A DNA stretch of 64,000 bases, from assembly GCF_947179165.1 (NCBI RefSeq), contig NC_077240.1, positions 75,425,501 to 75,489,500 of the forward strand, read 5' to 3'. The position numbers and the translations under genes are program-made. The notes under the pieces were generated by a model. The model saw only the letters and a list, made by a program, of their open reading frames with translations. It was not told the origin of the DNA and made no database searches. Within the stretch, counting starts at the first letter, position 1; the number at the start of each line of letters is the position of its first letter. Source of the DNA: Solanum dulcamara. Taxonomy: Eukaryota; Streptophyta; Magnoliopsida; Solanales; Solanaceae. Of the stretch, positions 55,280 to 64,000 are shown in pieces.

Positions 55280-55492
55280 TGTTATGAAAGATGGTATAGT
55301 GGATGTCCATTTACTGGACCCACTAGACAAGTTGTAGCAGACAAGTTGTCCACAACTTGTATTTTATTTTGTCTATAAAAGAGCACATCTTAAATGATAG
55401 ATGAGGCATATAAGTTTTCACTCCTCTACTCCTCCTTCTTTCTCTTATTTTCCTTTCCTTCTTATTTTGCTAAGTTAATTTATTTTATAACA
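55280..55492 (+). repeat. Copia-2 right LTR
   Basis: 213 bp, the same length as the left LTR, differing at scattered positions. Confidence 0.95.
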
Positions 55493-55497
55493 CTAAT

Positions 55498-56348
55498 TTA
55501 TTTATTTTTTAGCTTTTATGTCCTTTGTTATTTTTATACTACTTCTTTTTCAGTGTAATATTAAATTCTACTATTTTATTGAAATAAGTGTCAAAAACAC
55601 ACTTAAATTATCTTCTTGAATTTCATACCTAAACTATTGGAAATGTGAGTTTCGTACCTAAACTATCACTTATTAGTTTGAGAAACACACATTAGTGGTG
55701 TGTGTAACACACTCTCTCTATTCTCTCTATTTTTTGAAAAAAACTTGCCACATGGATAAAATATTCCACCTTGACAAAAAATAGATAAATTATTAATATT
55801 ATTTAGAAGTTAAAGATTATAATATTTCCATCCCAAAGAAAGAAATTATTTTTTTTATAAAAGAACTTACTTTTTTTTTAAAAAGAAATTATTATTTTTT
55901 TAAAAAAATTAAAATATTTTGTTTACACACTCCACCACCTCCCCTCCAACCCCAGCACAATATCCGTCCTTTTATTTTTATTTTTAAAAAAAATTCTTTT
56001 ATAAATATTTTTAAAAAATTCAGATTTCACCCCCTACTCTACTCCCACCTAAAGAATGCTATTGTTTTTATATTTTTAAAAAATAAAATTATACCCACCC
56101 TATCTAATCCTCCACTCTTAATTTATATATATATATATATATTATTTTTATTTTTTTCTCATTTTTATTAGATATGTACATATATTTTTAAGGAAATATT
56201 TTTTCCTACTTGCGTATCGAATATAACCGAAATAAAAATTTTATTTTAAGAAAAGTCTTGCGAGAAGTAAAAATTACTTTTCTAAAATCATATGATATAT
56301 ATATATATATAACAATAAACGAGAAAAAAATTAAAAGCGGAGGGTTAG
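55498..56348. other. AT-rich spacer
   Basis: Has 'gtgtcaaaaacacactt' and 'cctaaactat' words (55590-55720) that look like a worn dispersed repeat, and long A/T runs. No gene seen. Confidence 0.5.
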
Positions 56349-57260
56349 TGTAATGACCCAGAAGGTCATTTTTGGAATTTTTGTAAAATGACTATTTTAC
56401 CCCTTTCCTATAATTGCCCCTAGTCGTTTCTGATTGGTACTGGATGTTGATTTTTAGAAATCTTATGAAAAGTTAAGTCTTTGAAAATTTTGAGTTTTTC
56501 ATAATCTTTAAGTATTAAAAAGTGGTATTGGGGTCAATCAGAGCTACAAGTCTCGGAACGGAATTCTGTCGATTTTAGCAGCTCCAAAATATCAAAATTG
56601 GCTTAGGAGACTTTACGGAATCAGTTTTGGAATTGTAACGAAGATTTGAGAGATTTTAAGCCAAGGTTTGACTTTGGTCAAATTTTGGAGTTTCGATGCT
56701 CGGAATAGAATTTTGATGACTCCATTAGATTCGAGGGATGTTTTTTGGTCTAGAAGAAGTATTAGCTGAATTTTTAGAGGTTCCGAGCCCATTTTGGTAT
56801 TTTGAAGGCCTAAGTTGGTTTAGTTGCGACTTTTCGAGTTTCGGATCAAGGAAACCTCAAATTTGAATTCTGATGGTTCCATCAGCTCCATAATGGGCAA
56901 ATTAGGCTATTAGTATTTTTGGTATGACTATCGAGGCAATCGATACGAGTTTGGGGCCATTTGACACTTTTGACTTTGAAAGTTAGCCTATTGTTGACTT
57001 TGGTCAATATTCTTGGAAAATGCGCTCGGATAAAAATTCTGACAGCATGGTTAGTTTTGGAATATCGCTTTTGGTCTAAAATGACCCTTTGTTCGCTTTC
57101 CGAGTCTTCCGATCTAATCTCGAGGCCCGTTGTGGAATGTGACTTAAAATAATACTTGGATGTGGGATCCACTTTCTATTAAAATGATCTCATATGGAAA
57201 TTCTGAATGCGTCATTGAGTCTGGAACATCGATTTTAGTGAAATAGCATATCTGGTTTAT

Positions 57261-57877
57261 ACAACATGGATTCTGGCATTGTAGTTGGTCTCTCATGTCG
57301 ATCTGAATGAATCATCCTTTCCACGGAGGTAAATCTTTGCCTGCTAGGCAAGAGGATAGCAAGTTCCAAATTCTGTCTCGTTAGGACATGTATTTCTATT
57401 ACTATGAAATTCATAAATGAAGTAGTTAATGGTAGGGTTACCATTATACTTTTTGTAGTGACGAATCTTGTATGTGTTCCTAAGAAAAGGAATTTCTCCA
57501 TTTTTTTGGGGTCTCAAAGGGGCGTGGAAACGCATAAGAACTCTTGAATGGAAAAGAGATGTAACTCTAGTTCCTTTGGAATTGGTAGTCAATCCTATTT
57601 CCGATAGGGGCAGTTGATAATTGAATCAGATTTTGACCATTATTTTCATATTCGTAATAGTGCGAAAAGAAGGCCTGGCTCCAAGTTGTTCAAGAATAGT
57701 GGCGTTGAGTTTCTTGACCCTTTGACTTAGGATTAGTCAGTTCTATCTCTTGATGGGGCGGGGAAGGGATATAACTCAGCGGTAGAGTGTCACCTTGACG
57801 TGGTGGAAGTCATCAGTTCGAGCCTGATTATCCCTAAGCCCAATGTGAGTTTTTCTAGTTAGATTTGCTCCCTCTTT
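57261..57877 (+). other. Plastid-derived segment (rps12-trnV region)
   Basis: From memory of the plastid inverted repeat, the stretch beginning 'acaacatggattctgg' and running through 'catcctttccacggaggtaa', 'ggggcgtggaaacgcataag', 'cctatttccgataggggcag' to trnV-GAC and 'cccaatgtgagtttttctag' is the rps12 3' exon-trnV spacer. Near 57588 about 250 bp of the usual spacer seem absent. No protein gene is included. Confidence 0.85.
57765..57836 (+). tRNA. trnV-GAC: tRNA-Val (GAC), plastid-type, in nuclear DNA
   Basis: The acceptor stem agggata/tatccct (57765-57771, 57829-57835) is fully paired. The D arm has AACTCAGCGGTAGAG. The anticodon GAC is at 57797-57799 in the loop TTGACGT. The T arm is ATCAG-TTCGAGC-CTGAT. 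At 72 nt it is complete and unmutated as far as I can tell. Plastid tRNA genes in nuclear DNA are normally silent; nothing here suggests transcription. Confidence 0.92.
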
Positions 57878-58687
57878 CAGTAAGTCTTCTTCTTTAGTAA
57901 GAAAAGTACTTCCTAAAGCAATGTGAGTGAAAGTGTCTATATAGGAACCGACCGTAAACTCCTTTTCTGGTGTAGATCCCCTTCCTTATGAATCAGTTCC
58001 CCGAGTACAAGGAATGAGTGCTCCTAATGTCTTTTCTCTCTTTCGGTCGAGTGAGTCACGTGCGTTCAAGTTAAAGCTAAAGAAGAGATAGTAACTCGAC
58101 CTTAGGCAGAGGTTTTCAAACCATTCCATTGGGAGTTCCATCATTCAGACGGACAAGACAGATGGCGAGGCAAGAAGCCCCGCAAACACAATTCAATAGG
58201 GAAGTGCACTTTCCACCTAAGCTTGTGACTTTCCTTAGCCATTCATTGCGTCTTGAGCCACACCGTCCTCTAGCCCTGCCCCCTTTCCATAAGTAAATTC
58301 TCCTTCTAGTCTCTGACTACCTGATTCATTAGCCTACAAAAGGTTGCTGGCGCCAAAGGGCATGACAAGGAAGTCAGAAGCTCCATACCATACCTCGTGA
58401 GAGAAGTCGTCTTTGATTCATCCCTCTCTGCAATCCTGACTTCCCAGTACTCTGATCGGAGATCCTATTTTCTTTAGTAAAGAGCCTTGCTAGCGGATCA
58501 AAAGAGTGGGCGACAAGCAGAATGGAATAGTAGTTCCGAAAGGTCACCTTATTGACTGCTAGGGAGTCTACCCACATTCGAAGAGTGCCCTGCTCTACGA
58601 AAGGAAAACGGGCTCGGGCGACAGATCAATAGTCGACTCAGGGTGGGTAGCAGTGGAGAAGGAAGGAAGAAAAGTCTATCCAGGAGA
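57878..58687 (+). other. Mitochondrial-like segment
   Basis: At about 57878 the sequence leaves the plastid order (where the rrn16 leader would continue) for DNA of about 45-48% GC without A/T runs, containing 'cttcttctttagtaagaaaag' words and 'ggcgccaaagggcatgac', in the style of plant mitochondrial spacers. No mitochondrial gene is identified. The origin is inferred. Confidence 0.55.
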
Positions 58688-61410
58688 CAATGGGTAGGCT
58701 CTAAAGCTAAGGAGGTAGACGGGTATAAGCTTTGGTTTTCTGGTAAATTGAAGTATAGGAATGGGGTAGGCATTTTAATAGACAGTGATTTAAGGGATCA
58801 GGTGTGGAGGTTAGGAGAGTCAATGATAGGATGATGTTGATTAAAATGGTCGTTGAAGGGATCACGTTGAACGTTATTAGTGCTTATGCGCCGCAAACGG
58901 GCTTACGCGGGGAGGATAAGAGGCGTTTTTGGGAGGATTTGGATGAGTTAGTGGTAGGCATACCACCTACTGAGAAGCTTTTCGTGAGAGGGGATTTCAA
59001 TGGGCACATCGGGTCTATTTCAGGAGGGTATGATGATGTGCATGGGGGCTTTGTCTTCGGGGATAGAAATGGAGAAGGAATCTCACTTTTGGATTACGCA
59101 AGAGCTTTTGGGTTAGTGATAGCCAACTCGAGTTTCCCAAAGAAGGAGGACCACTTGGTAACCTTCCGTAGCTCAGTGGCTAAAACTCATATAGATTTTT
59201 TACTCCTTAGGAAAAATGATAAAGGTTTGTGCAAAGACTGTAAGGTCATCCCGATCGACAACCTTATAACCCGACATAAGCTCTTAGTGATGGATTTAGG
59301 GATTAAGATGACGAGGATGAGGAGGGTCGGGGAAGAACGACCTAAGATCAGATGGGGGAGTTTGACAATGGTTAGTGCCCTAGAGATGGGAGAGAAATTG
59401 AAGGATATGGGGGCCTGGGATAGTAGTGGGGATGTGAACGGTATGTGGAATAGGACAACTAGTTATATTAGGACTGTAGCAAGGGAAGTGTTAGGAGTCT
59501 CGACAGGTAGTCGTAGACGGCATCGAAGGGACTGGTGGTGGAATGGAGAAGTGCAAGGGAAAGTGGAAGCAAAGAAGGTGGTGTATGCTAAGTTGATGGA
59601 GAGCAAGGATGAGGTGGAGAAGTGGATGAATAGGGAACTGTATAAGATAGCGAGGAAGGAGGCGAAGTCGGCTTTTAAAGGCCTTTATGCTGAACTAGAA
59701 GAGAAAGCTGGGGACAGGAAATTATTCAGGCTAGCCAGGGCCTGGGAGAGAAGGGCACGCGATGTGGATCAAGTGAAGTGCATTAAAGACGAGCACGGAA
59801 AAGTATTGGTAGAGGAGACCCTTATCAAACAAAGATGGAAGTCGTACTTCCATAAACTTTTGAATGACAGAGGGGACAGAGAAATTGTGTTGGGAGATTT
59901 GGAATATACAGGAAGGAGTCACGATATTAGGGGTTGTAGGAGTATTACGGTCAATGAGGTTAAAGGTGTTGTTCGTAGGATGTGCTGGAGAAGAGCGACC
60001 GGACCAGACAAGATCCCTGGAGAATTTTGGAAAAGTATGGGCTCGGTAGGTTTGGAATGGCTGACTAAGTTATTTAATGTCATCTTTATGACTACAACGA
60101 TACCCATAGAATGGAGGTCGAGCATCATGATCCCTCTATACAAAAACAAGGTGGATAGCCAGAGTTGAGACAACTATAGAGGTATCAAGCTTCTAAGCCA
60201 TACTATGAAAGTGTGGGAAAGAGTGGTGGAGATGAGGGTGAGGAGAGGCGTGTCTATTTCAGAGAACCAGTTCGGATTTATGCCGGGACGCTCAACTATG
60301 GAAGTCATCTATCTTATGAGGAGACTAATGGAGCAGTATAGAGAGAGGAAGAGAGACTTGCATATGGTATTCATCAACTTAGAAAAGGCTTACGATAAAG
60401 TCCCACGAGAGATACTATGGAGATGCTTGGAGGCTAAAGGTGTACCGATAGCGTACATAAGGGTGATCAAGGACATGTACGAGGGTGCCAAAACTAGGGT
60501 AAGGACAGTAGGAGGGGACTTAGAACACTTTCCAGTTGTGATGGGGTTGCATCAATGATCAACTCTTAGTCCGTTTCTATTTGCCTTGGTGATGGATGTA
60601 TTGACGCGACAAATTCAAGGTGAGGTGCCATGGTGTATGCTTTTTGCGGACGACATAGTCCTCATCGATGAGACTCATAGCGGAGTTAACGCTAAGCTGG
60701 AAGATTGGAGATGCACCTTGGAGTCTAAAGGGTTTAAGCTGAGTAGGACCAAGACAGAGTACCTAGAGTGCCAGTTCAGTGAGACACCTCAGGAGGTTGG
60801 CGCGGAAGTTAGGCTCGGGGACCAAGCCATCCAAAAGAAAAGTAGTTTTAAGTACCTTGGTTCTATAATGCAAGGCAGCGGGGAGATCGATGAGGATGTC
60901 ACACATCGTATTGGGGCAGGATGGAGGAAATAGAGGCTCGCCTCTGGTGTATTGTGTGACAAGAAGGTGCCATCACAACTTAAGGGCAAGTTCTACAAAG
61001 TGGTGGTTAGACCAGCTATGTTATATGGGGCGGAGTGTTGGCCAGTTAAGGTCTCCCACGTGTAAAAAATGAAAGTTGCCGAGATGAGAATGTTGAGATG
61101 GATATGTGAGCATACTAGGAGGGACAAGATTAGAAATGAGGCTATTCGAGACAAGGTAGGAGTGGCCTCAGTGGAAGACAAGATGCGAGAGACGCGGCTG
61201 AGATGGTTTGGGCATGTGAAGAGGAGAGTCCCAGATGCACCAGTGCGGAGATGTGAGAGGTTGGCCATGGATGGTTTCAGAAGAGGTAGGGGTAGGCCGA
61301 AGAAATATTGGGGAGAGGTGATCAGACAGGACATGGCGCATTTACGACTTACCGAGGATATGACCTTAGATAGGAGGGTGTGGAGGACACACATTAGGGT
61401 AGAAGGCTAG
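58688..61410 (+). pseudogene. RTE LINE 2 ORF, nearly open
   Basis: One reading frame runs from 58804 to the final stop at 61408 with only four in-frame stops (60166, 60556, 60931, 61063). Comparison with LINE 1 shows each to be a single-base change. One base is lost near 58803. Domains: endonuclease end (RGDFNGHIGSISGGYDDVHG), a long linker, RT ([59 protein letters not shown]) and the C-terminal [20 protein letters not shown]. The GGDFNGH motif reads RGDFNGH. LINE 1 has more damage, so LINE 2 is probably the younger. Confidence 0.92.
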
Positions 61411-61705
61411 TACATAGTGGCATTATTCCCCCTTATCCTTAGGCGTATTAATGCACTATAATTTCTTGTACTCTGATTTATGGTATTTATGTTATTATCT
61501 AATAATACCTACTATTTTTGTGCTTTGATTATTTCGTTATCTACTTATCTACTTTTAATATTCTTGTCTGACCTTTTTCTATGCTTCTATTGAGCCGAGG
61601 GTCTTTCGGAAACAGTCGTCCTACATTGGTAGGAGTCAGGTCTGCATACACTTTACCCTCCCAGATCCCACGATGTGGGATTTCACTGGATTGTTGTTGT
61701 TGTTG
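58688..61705 (+). mobile_element. RTE-clade LINE 2, 5'-truncated
   Basis: Begins at a point matching 38727 of LINE 1 ('aatgggtaggctctaaagc'), within the endonuclease, so the leader and the first 65 or so codons are missing. Ends with the common 3' tail and (TTG)n at 61690-61705. Its 5' end abuts mitochondrial-like DNA rather than the target. Confidence 0.93.
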
Positions 61706-63194
61706 TAGCATATCTGGTTTATTTTTATCGGAATCCGAACGAATCCCGAGTACTCCATCGGAGATTTTGGAAAAATCCAAAATCTGTTGCAACATAGAAA
61801 CAACAACCCTTTTTTTGAGTTTTTGTCTCAACTTTAAAATCCTTTATCTTGGGCTATAGAGCTCCAAATTGGGTGATTCAACTTGTGAGATTTTTTTGTG
61901 AAGAACGCATTGGAGAGCTTGAAAACTGATTTGGAGCATTCGATTCAGGTAAAAATCTTAATTTTATTTGCAGCAGTGTTCATTTTCGGAATGATTTTTT
62001 GAAGAACTTTGAGAAGTTATTTCTTGGCCTATATAAATTCGATTTTGGTGATTCAAGTATCTAAATTCAAGAGAATTTCGTGAGGAATCTCATGGTGAGC
62101 TCAGAAATATGAGAGGAAGTTTCGTTTGACGTAAAACTGCATGTTTATTTACTGATATAGTCTTTTTTGGAATGAAATTTTGTTAAATTTTGAAAGAGTG
62201 TATCTTGGTCAATATAACTCCGTTTTGAATGATTCTTGAGGCTAAATTATTGGATTTTTTGCAAGTAACATCATGGTGTAATTTGTTTTGATTGGAAGAT
62301 TTGTTTTTTGAGAAATAGACGTGTAAAGAGGTTGCCTTGTTTGTTTTCTTAGTTTGAAAATGTGAGAATTGATTGTTTGATCGTCTTGCCTTATTTTTCC
62401 AACTCAAATTTTATTATAAATCTGAATTGTGAGCTTGGGGTGACATTTGAAACCTATTTTAGGGGTCAAATCCATAATTTCATATCTGGGTCCAATAATT
62501 CCCATTTTAGACCTCAAAATTGTTCCGTTATCAAAAATTATGAAATTAGTGTCTAAACGACCGTATTGACATCGTGGTTCTATTTTTGACAGCGTGGCAG
62601 CGTTCCAAAGCCGTTCGAAAGGGAAAAACCCCAGCACAGTGATTTGAATCTCGCATGTAAGTAGGTTACGGTTTACTTTTTTTTATATTGAGCTGGAATG
62701 TGTGAAAGCATGTTGGAATTTTGGTTGGTTAGTTTAATTGTATATCTCAGGTGTTAGAATTTATGTTTTAGGCTTGTTATCGGATTTTTTGGGTATTTAG
62801 AAACATGTGTAGCTTGTCGTTATTTGTTAGTATTATAAGGAGGTTTGAATGAGCATGTTGTTGATACTGTGGAGTATGTTGACCTTAGTATAGGATGTAA
62901 ACTTGCCTTAGATGCCCCGACGTCGCTCCATGGACTTAGATCCTTGTAGAATGGTGTAGCGGGCTAGTGCCTTGTAGTTTGGCTTTAGCTAGGCGTCGCT
63001 CTTAAAAATACCCTCATCCATAACTCGATATAATCGTGACTTTCATGATGCGTTGGCAACAATAAATTTCGTGATCGTTGACTTTGGCTCCGGTTCAAGT
63101 TTTGGCGGTATATCAGTTGACTCATTGGGGAAATGATTTTTGGTACTGTTGTATTCTAGTTCAGAAGGAGAATATTTGGCATCATGGGGTAAAT

Positions 63195-63480
63195 TATCTG
63201 TGAGCATCTGGGTACCCAGTTCCGACCTCCATTCTGAATTATCGGAGAGCATCCGGGTACCCAGCCCCGATCTATGCCGGCTTGCTAGTATGACGAGCAT
63301 CCGGGTACCCAGTCCTGGCCTCGATCATATCGATGTTTTTTAATGAGCATCCGGGTACCTAGTCCCGGCCTCGACTATACCGATATATTATGGAAAGCAT
63401 TCGGATACTCAGTCCCAACCTTGGCCACTTTAAACATTTGGGCGAGCATTTAGGTCCGAGTCCTGGCCTCGACCCCTATG
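63195..63480. repeat. Tandem repeats with GGGTACCC core in the Gypsy LTR
   Basis: 'gagcatccgggtacccagtc' and variants start near 63201, 63248, 63294, 63342, 63396 and 63443: about six units, 46-54 bp apart, each followed by 'ccggcctcgac'-like words. The last two are the most worn. Confidence 0.88.
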
Positions 63481-64000
63481 GCACCCCTTGTTCGTTGACT
63501 TTTGGAGATTTTGGGCTTTGGAAATGATACAGTTCTTTAGTTCCTGACATTACAAAGTTTAGGTTCCCAGCCTTGGTACTTGTAGCTATTCTGTGTACTT
63601 GGCGAACTTATGGGGGTTCGTTTGGATTTTTATTTAATTGTGCACGAGTGTCCTGGCTGGGCTTATGGGGGCCCAGTTGGGTATAGTTAGCTGTAGTTCT
63701 CATAGATAGTACTCTTTTCCCTTTTGATGCTTATGTTGATTTCTATTTAGGCTTATTCCTCTTTTTCATATTGTTTCTACCTTTTGCTCAGCTGGCCTAT
63801 GATGCCTACTGGGTACCTGTTGTCTTGGTACTCATACTACCCTCTACATCTACTTTCGTGATGCAGGACCGAGCACCACTACCGCCGTGGATAAATCGAG
63901 CCTATTACAGTCAGCTTCGGAGACTAGGGTGAGCACTTGGCGTTTTTGGATCATTTCAGTCTCCTTCAGTATGGATGACCCGTCTTTTGCCTTTTGAGAC

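Larger units (their letters stand above)
36781..55492 (+). mobile_element. Copia-2, LTR retrotransposon with TSD CTAAT, expanded by nested insertions
   Basis: LTRs of 213 bp at each end, CTAAT at 36776-36780 and 55493-55497. The first LTR is followed by 'gttatcaacacgagcc', a likely primer-binding site of the kind seen in this Copia group; the last is preceded by the polypurine tract AAGGGGGAG. Gag and pol pieces are distributed through the 18.7 kb, separated by an RTE LINE and two solo LTRs. Subtracting these leaves about 5.4 kb, a normal Copia size. Confidence 0.95.
57244..61722 (+). mobile_element. Chimeric insert: organelle DNA + RTE LINE, with a 17-bp TSD
   Basis: tagcatatctggtttat stands at 57244-57260 and at 61706-61722, identical over 17 bp (the first t of the right copy may belong to the LINE tail). 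Between them: plastid-like DNA (57261-57877), mitochondrial-like DNA (57878-58687) and a 5'-truncated RTE LINE ending in TTG repeats (58688-61705). The duplication brackets all three parts, so they probably arrived together. Confidence 0.8.
56349..64000 (+). mobile_element. Gypsy-type LTR region, continues beyond the window
   Basis: Starts TGTAATGACCCAGAAGGTCA, a typical Gypsy LTR opening. The text style (short clauses such as 'ttcgatgctcgg', 'tttgactttggtca') is the same before 57244 and after 61722. A run of GGTACC-bearing repeats lies at 63195-63480. Its end is outside the window, so orientation and completeness are inferred. Without the 4.4-kb insert it spans at least 3.2 kb. Confidence 0.6.

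Noticed and set aside
56882..57592. Several 60-96-codon frames on the minus strand
   Set aside because: They lie across the LTR and the plastid spacer, in neither of which a gene is known at this place.
57765..57836. A functional nuclear tRNA-Val gene
   Set aside because: The surrounding 600 bp are plastid DNA, so it is a transferred plastid gene; there is no evidence of nuclear expression.
58374..58577. 67-codon frame in the mitochondrial-like segment
   Set aside because: No resemblance to any mitochondrial protein I know; length is within chance for this composition.

Overview
This window is nuclear DNA of a flowering plant, most likely Solanaceae (inferred from the style of the Copia, RTE and Gypsy sequences and the SINE). 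It is AT-rich, carries one recognisable host gene, and is otherwise made of nested, mostly dead transposable elements plus one block of organelle-derived DNA.

Layout. 1-1931: AT-rich DNA with a tRNA-derived SINE flanked by a target-site duplication (TSD). 1932-8925: Copia-1 (minus strand), both LTRs recognisable, the right one truncated. 8935-11575: two L1-type LINE fragments (plus strand). 12980-19360: the host gene (minus strand), seven exons encoding a 200-aa protein of the CFIm25/NUDT21 family, a subunit of the pre-mRNA 3'-end processing factor CFIm; its introns hold MITEs and RTE/SINE tails. 19743-25287: Copia-3 (minus), TSD ATAAC, inserted about 380 bp upstream of the gene and in the same orientation. 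25292 to about 32740: a probable non-autonomous Helitron (minus) interrupted by Copia-4 (plus, 26527-32216, TSD AAACT). 33110-33565: a PIF/Harbinger transposase fragment. 35230-36247: a Tourist-like element holding an RTE LINE 3' end and a near-perfect 62-bp-arm palindrome.

36781-55492: Copia-2 (plus), 213-bp LTRs and TSD CTAAT, stretched from about 5.4 kb to 18.7 kb by three insertions: an RTE LINE (about 37.9-41.8 kb), a 7.05-kb solo LTR with an internal 2-kb duplication and long TTA arrays (44758-51811, TSD CAAAG), and a 2.3-kb Gypsy-type solo LTR (52400-54726, TSD ATAGC). Removing the two solo LTRs rejoins the Copia reading frame.

56349-64000: a Gypsy-type LTR region running off the window. 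It carries the most unusual object here: a 4.4-kb insert made of plastid DNA (with a complete trnV-GAC), mitochondrial-looking DNA and a 5'-truncated RTE LINE, the whole bracketed by one exact 17-bp direct repeat (57244-57260 and 61706-61722). This looks like a single LINE integration that captured organelle DNA at its 5' end.

The transposons do not act together as a pathway. The points of biological interest are the order of insertion, the way an LTR sits over the promoter side of the CFIm25 gene, and the odd 5' junctions of the RTE LINEs.
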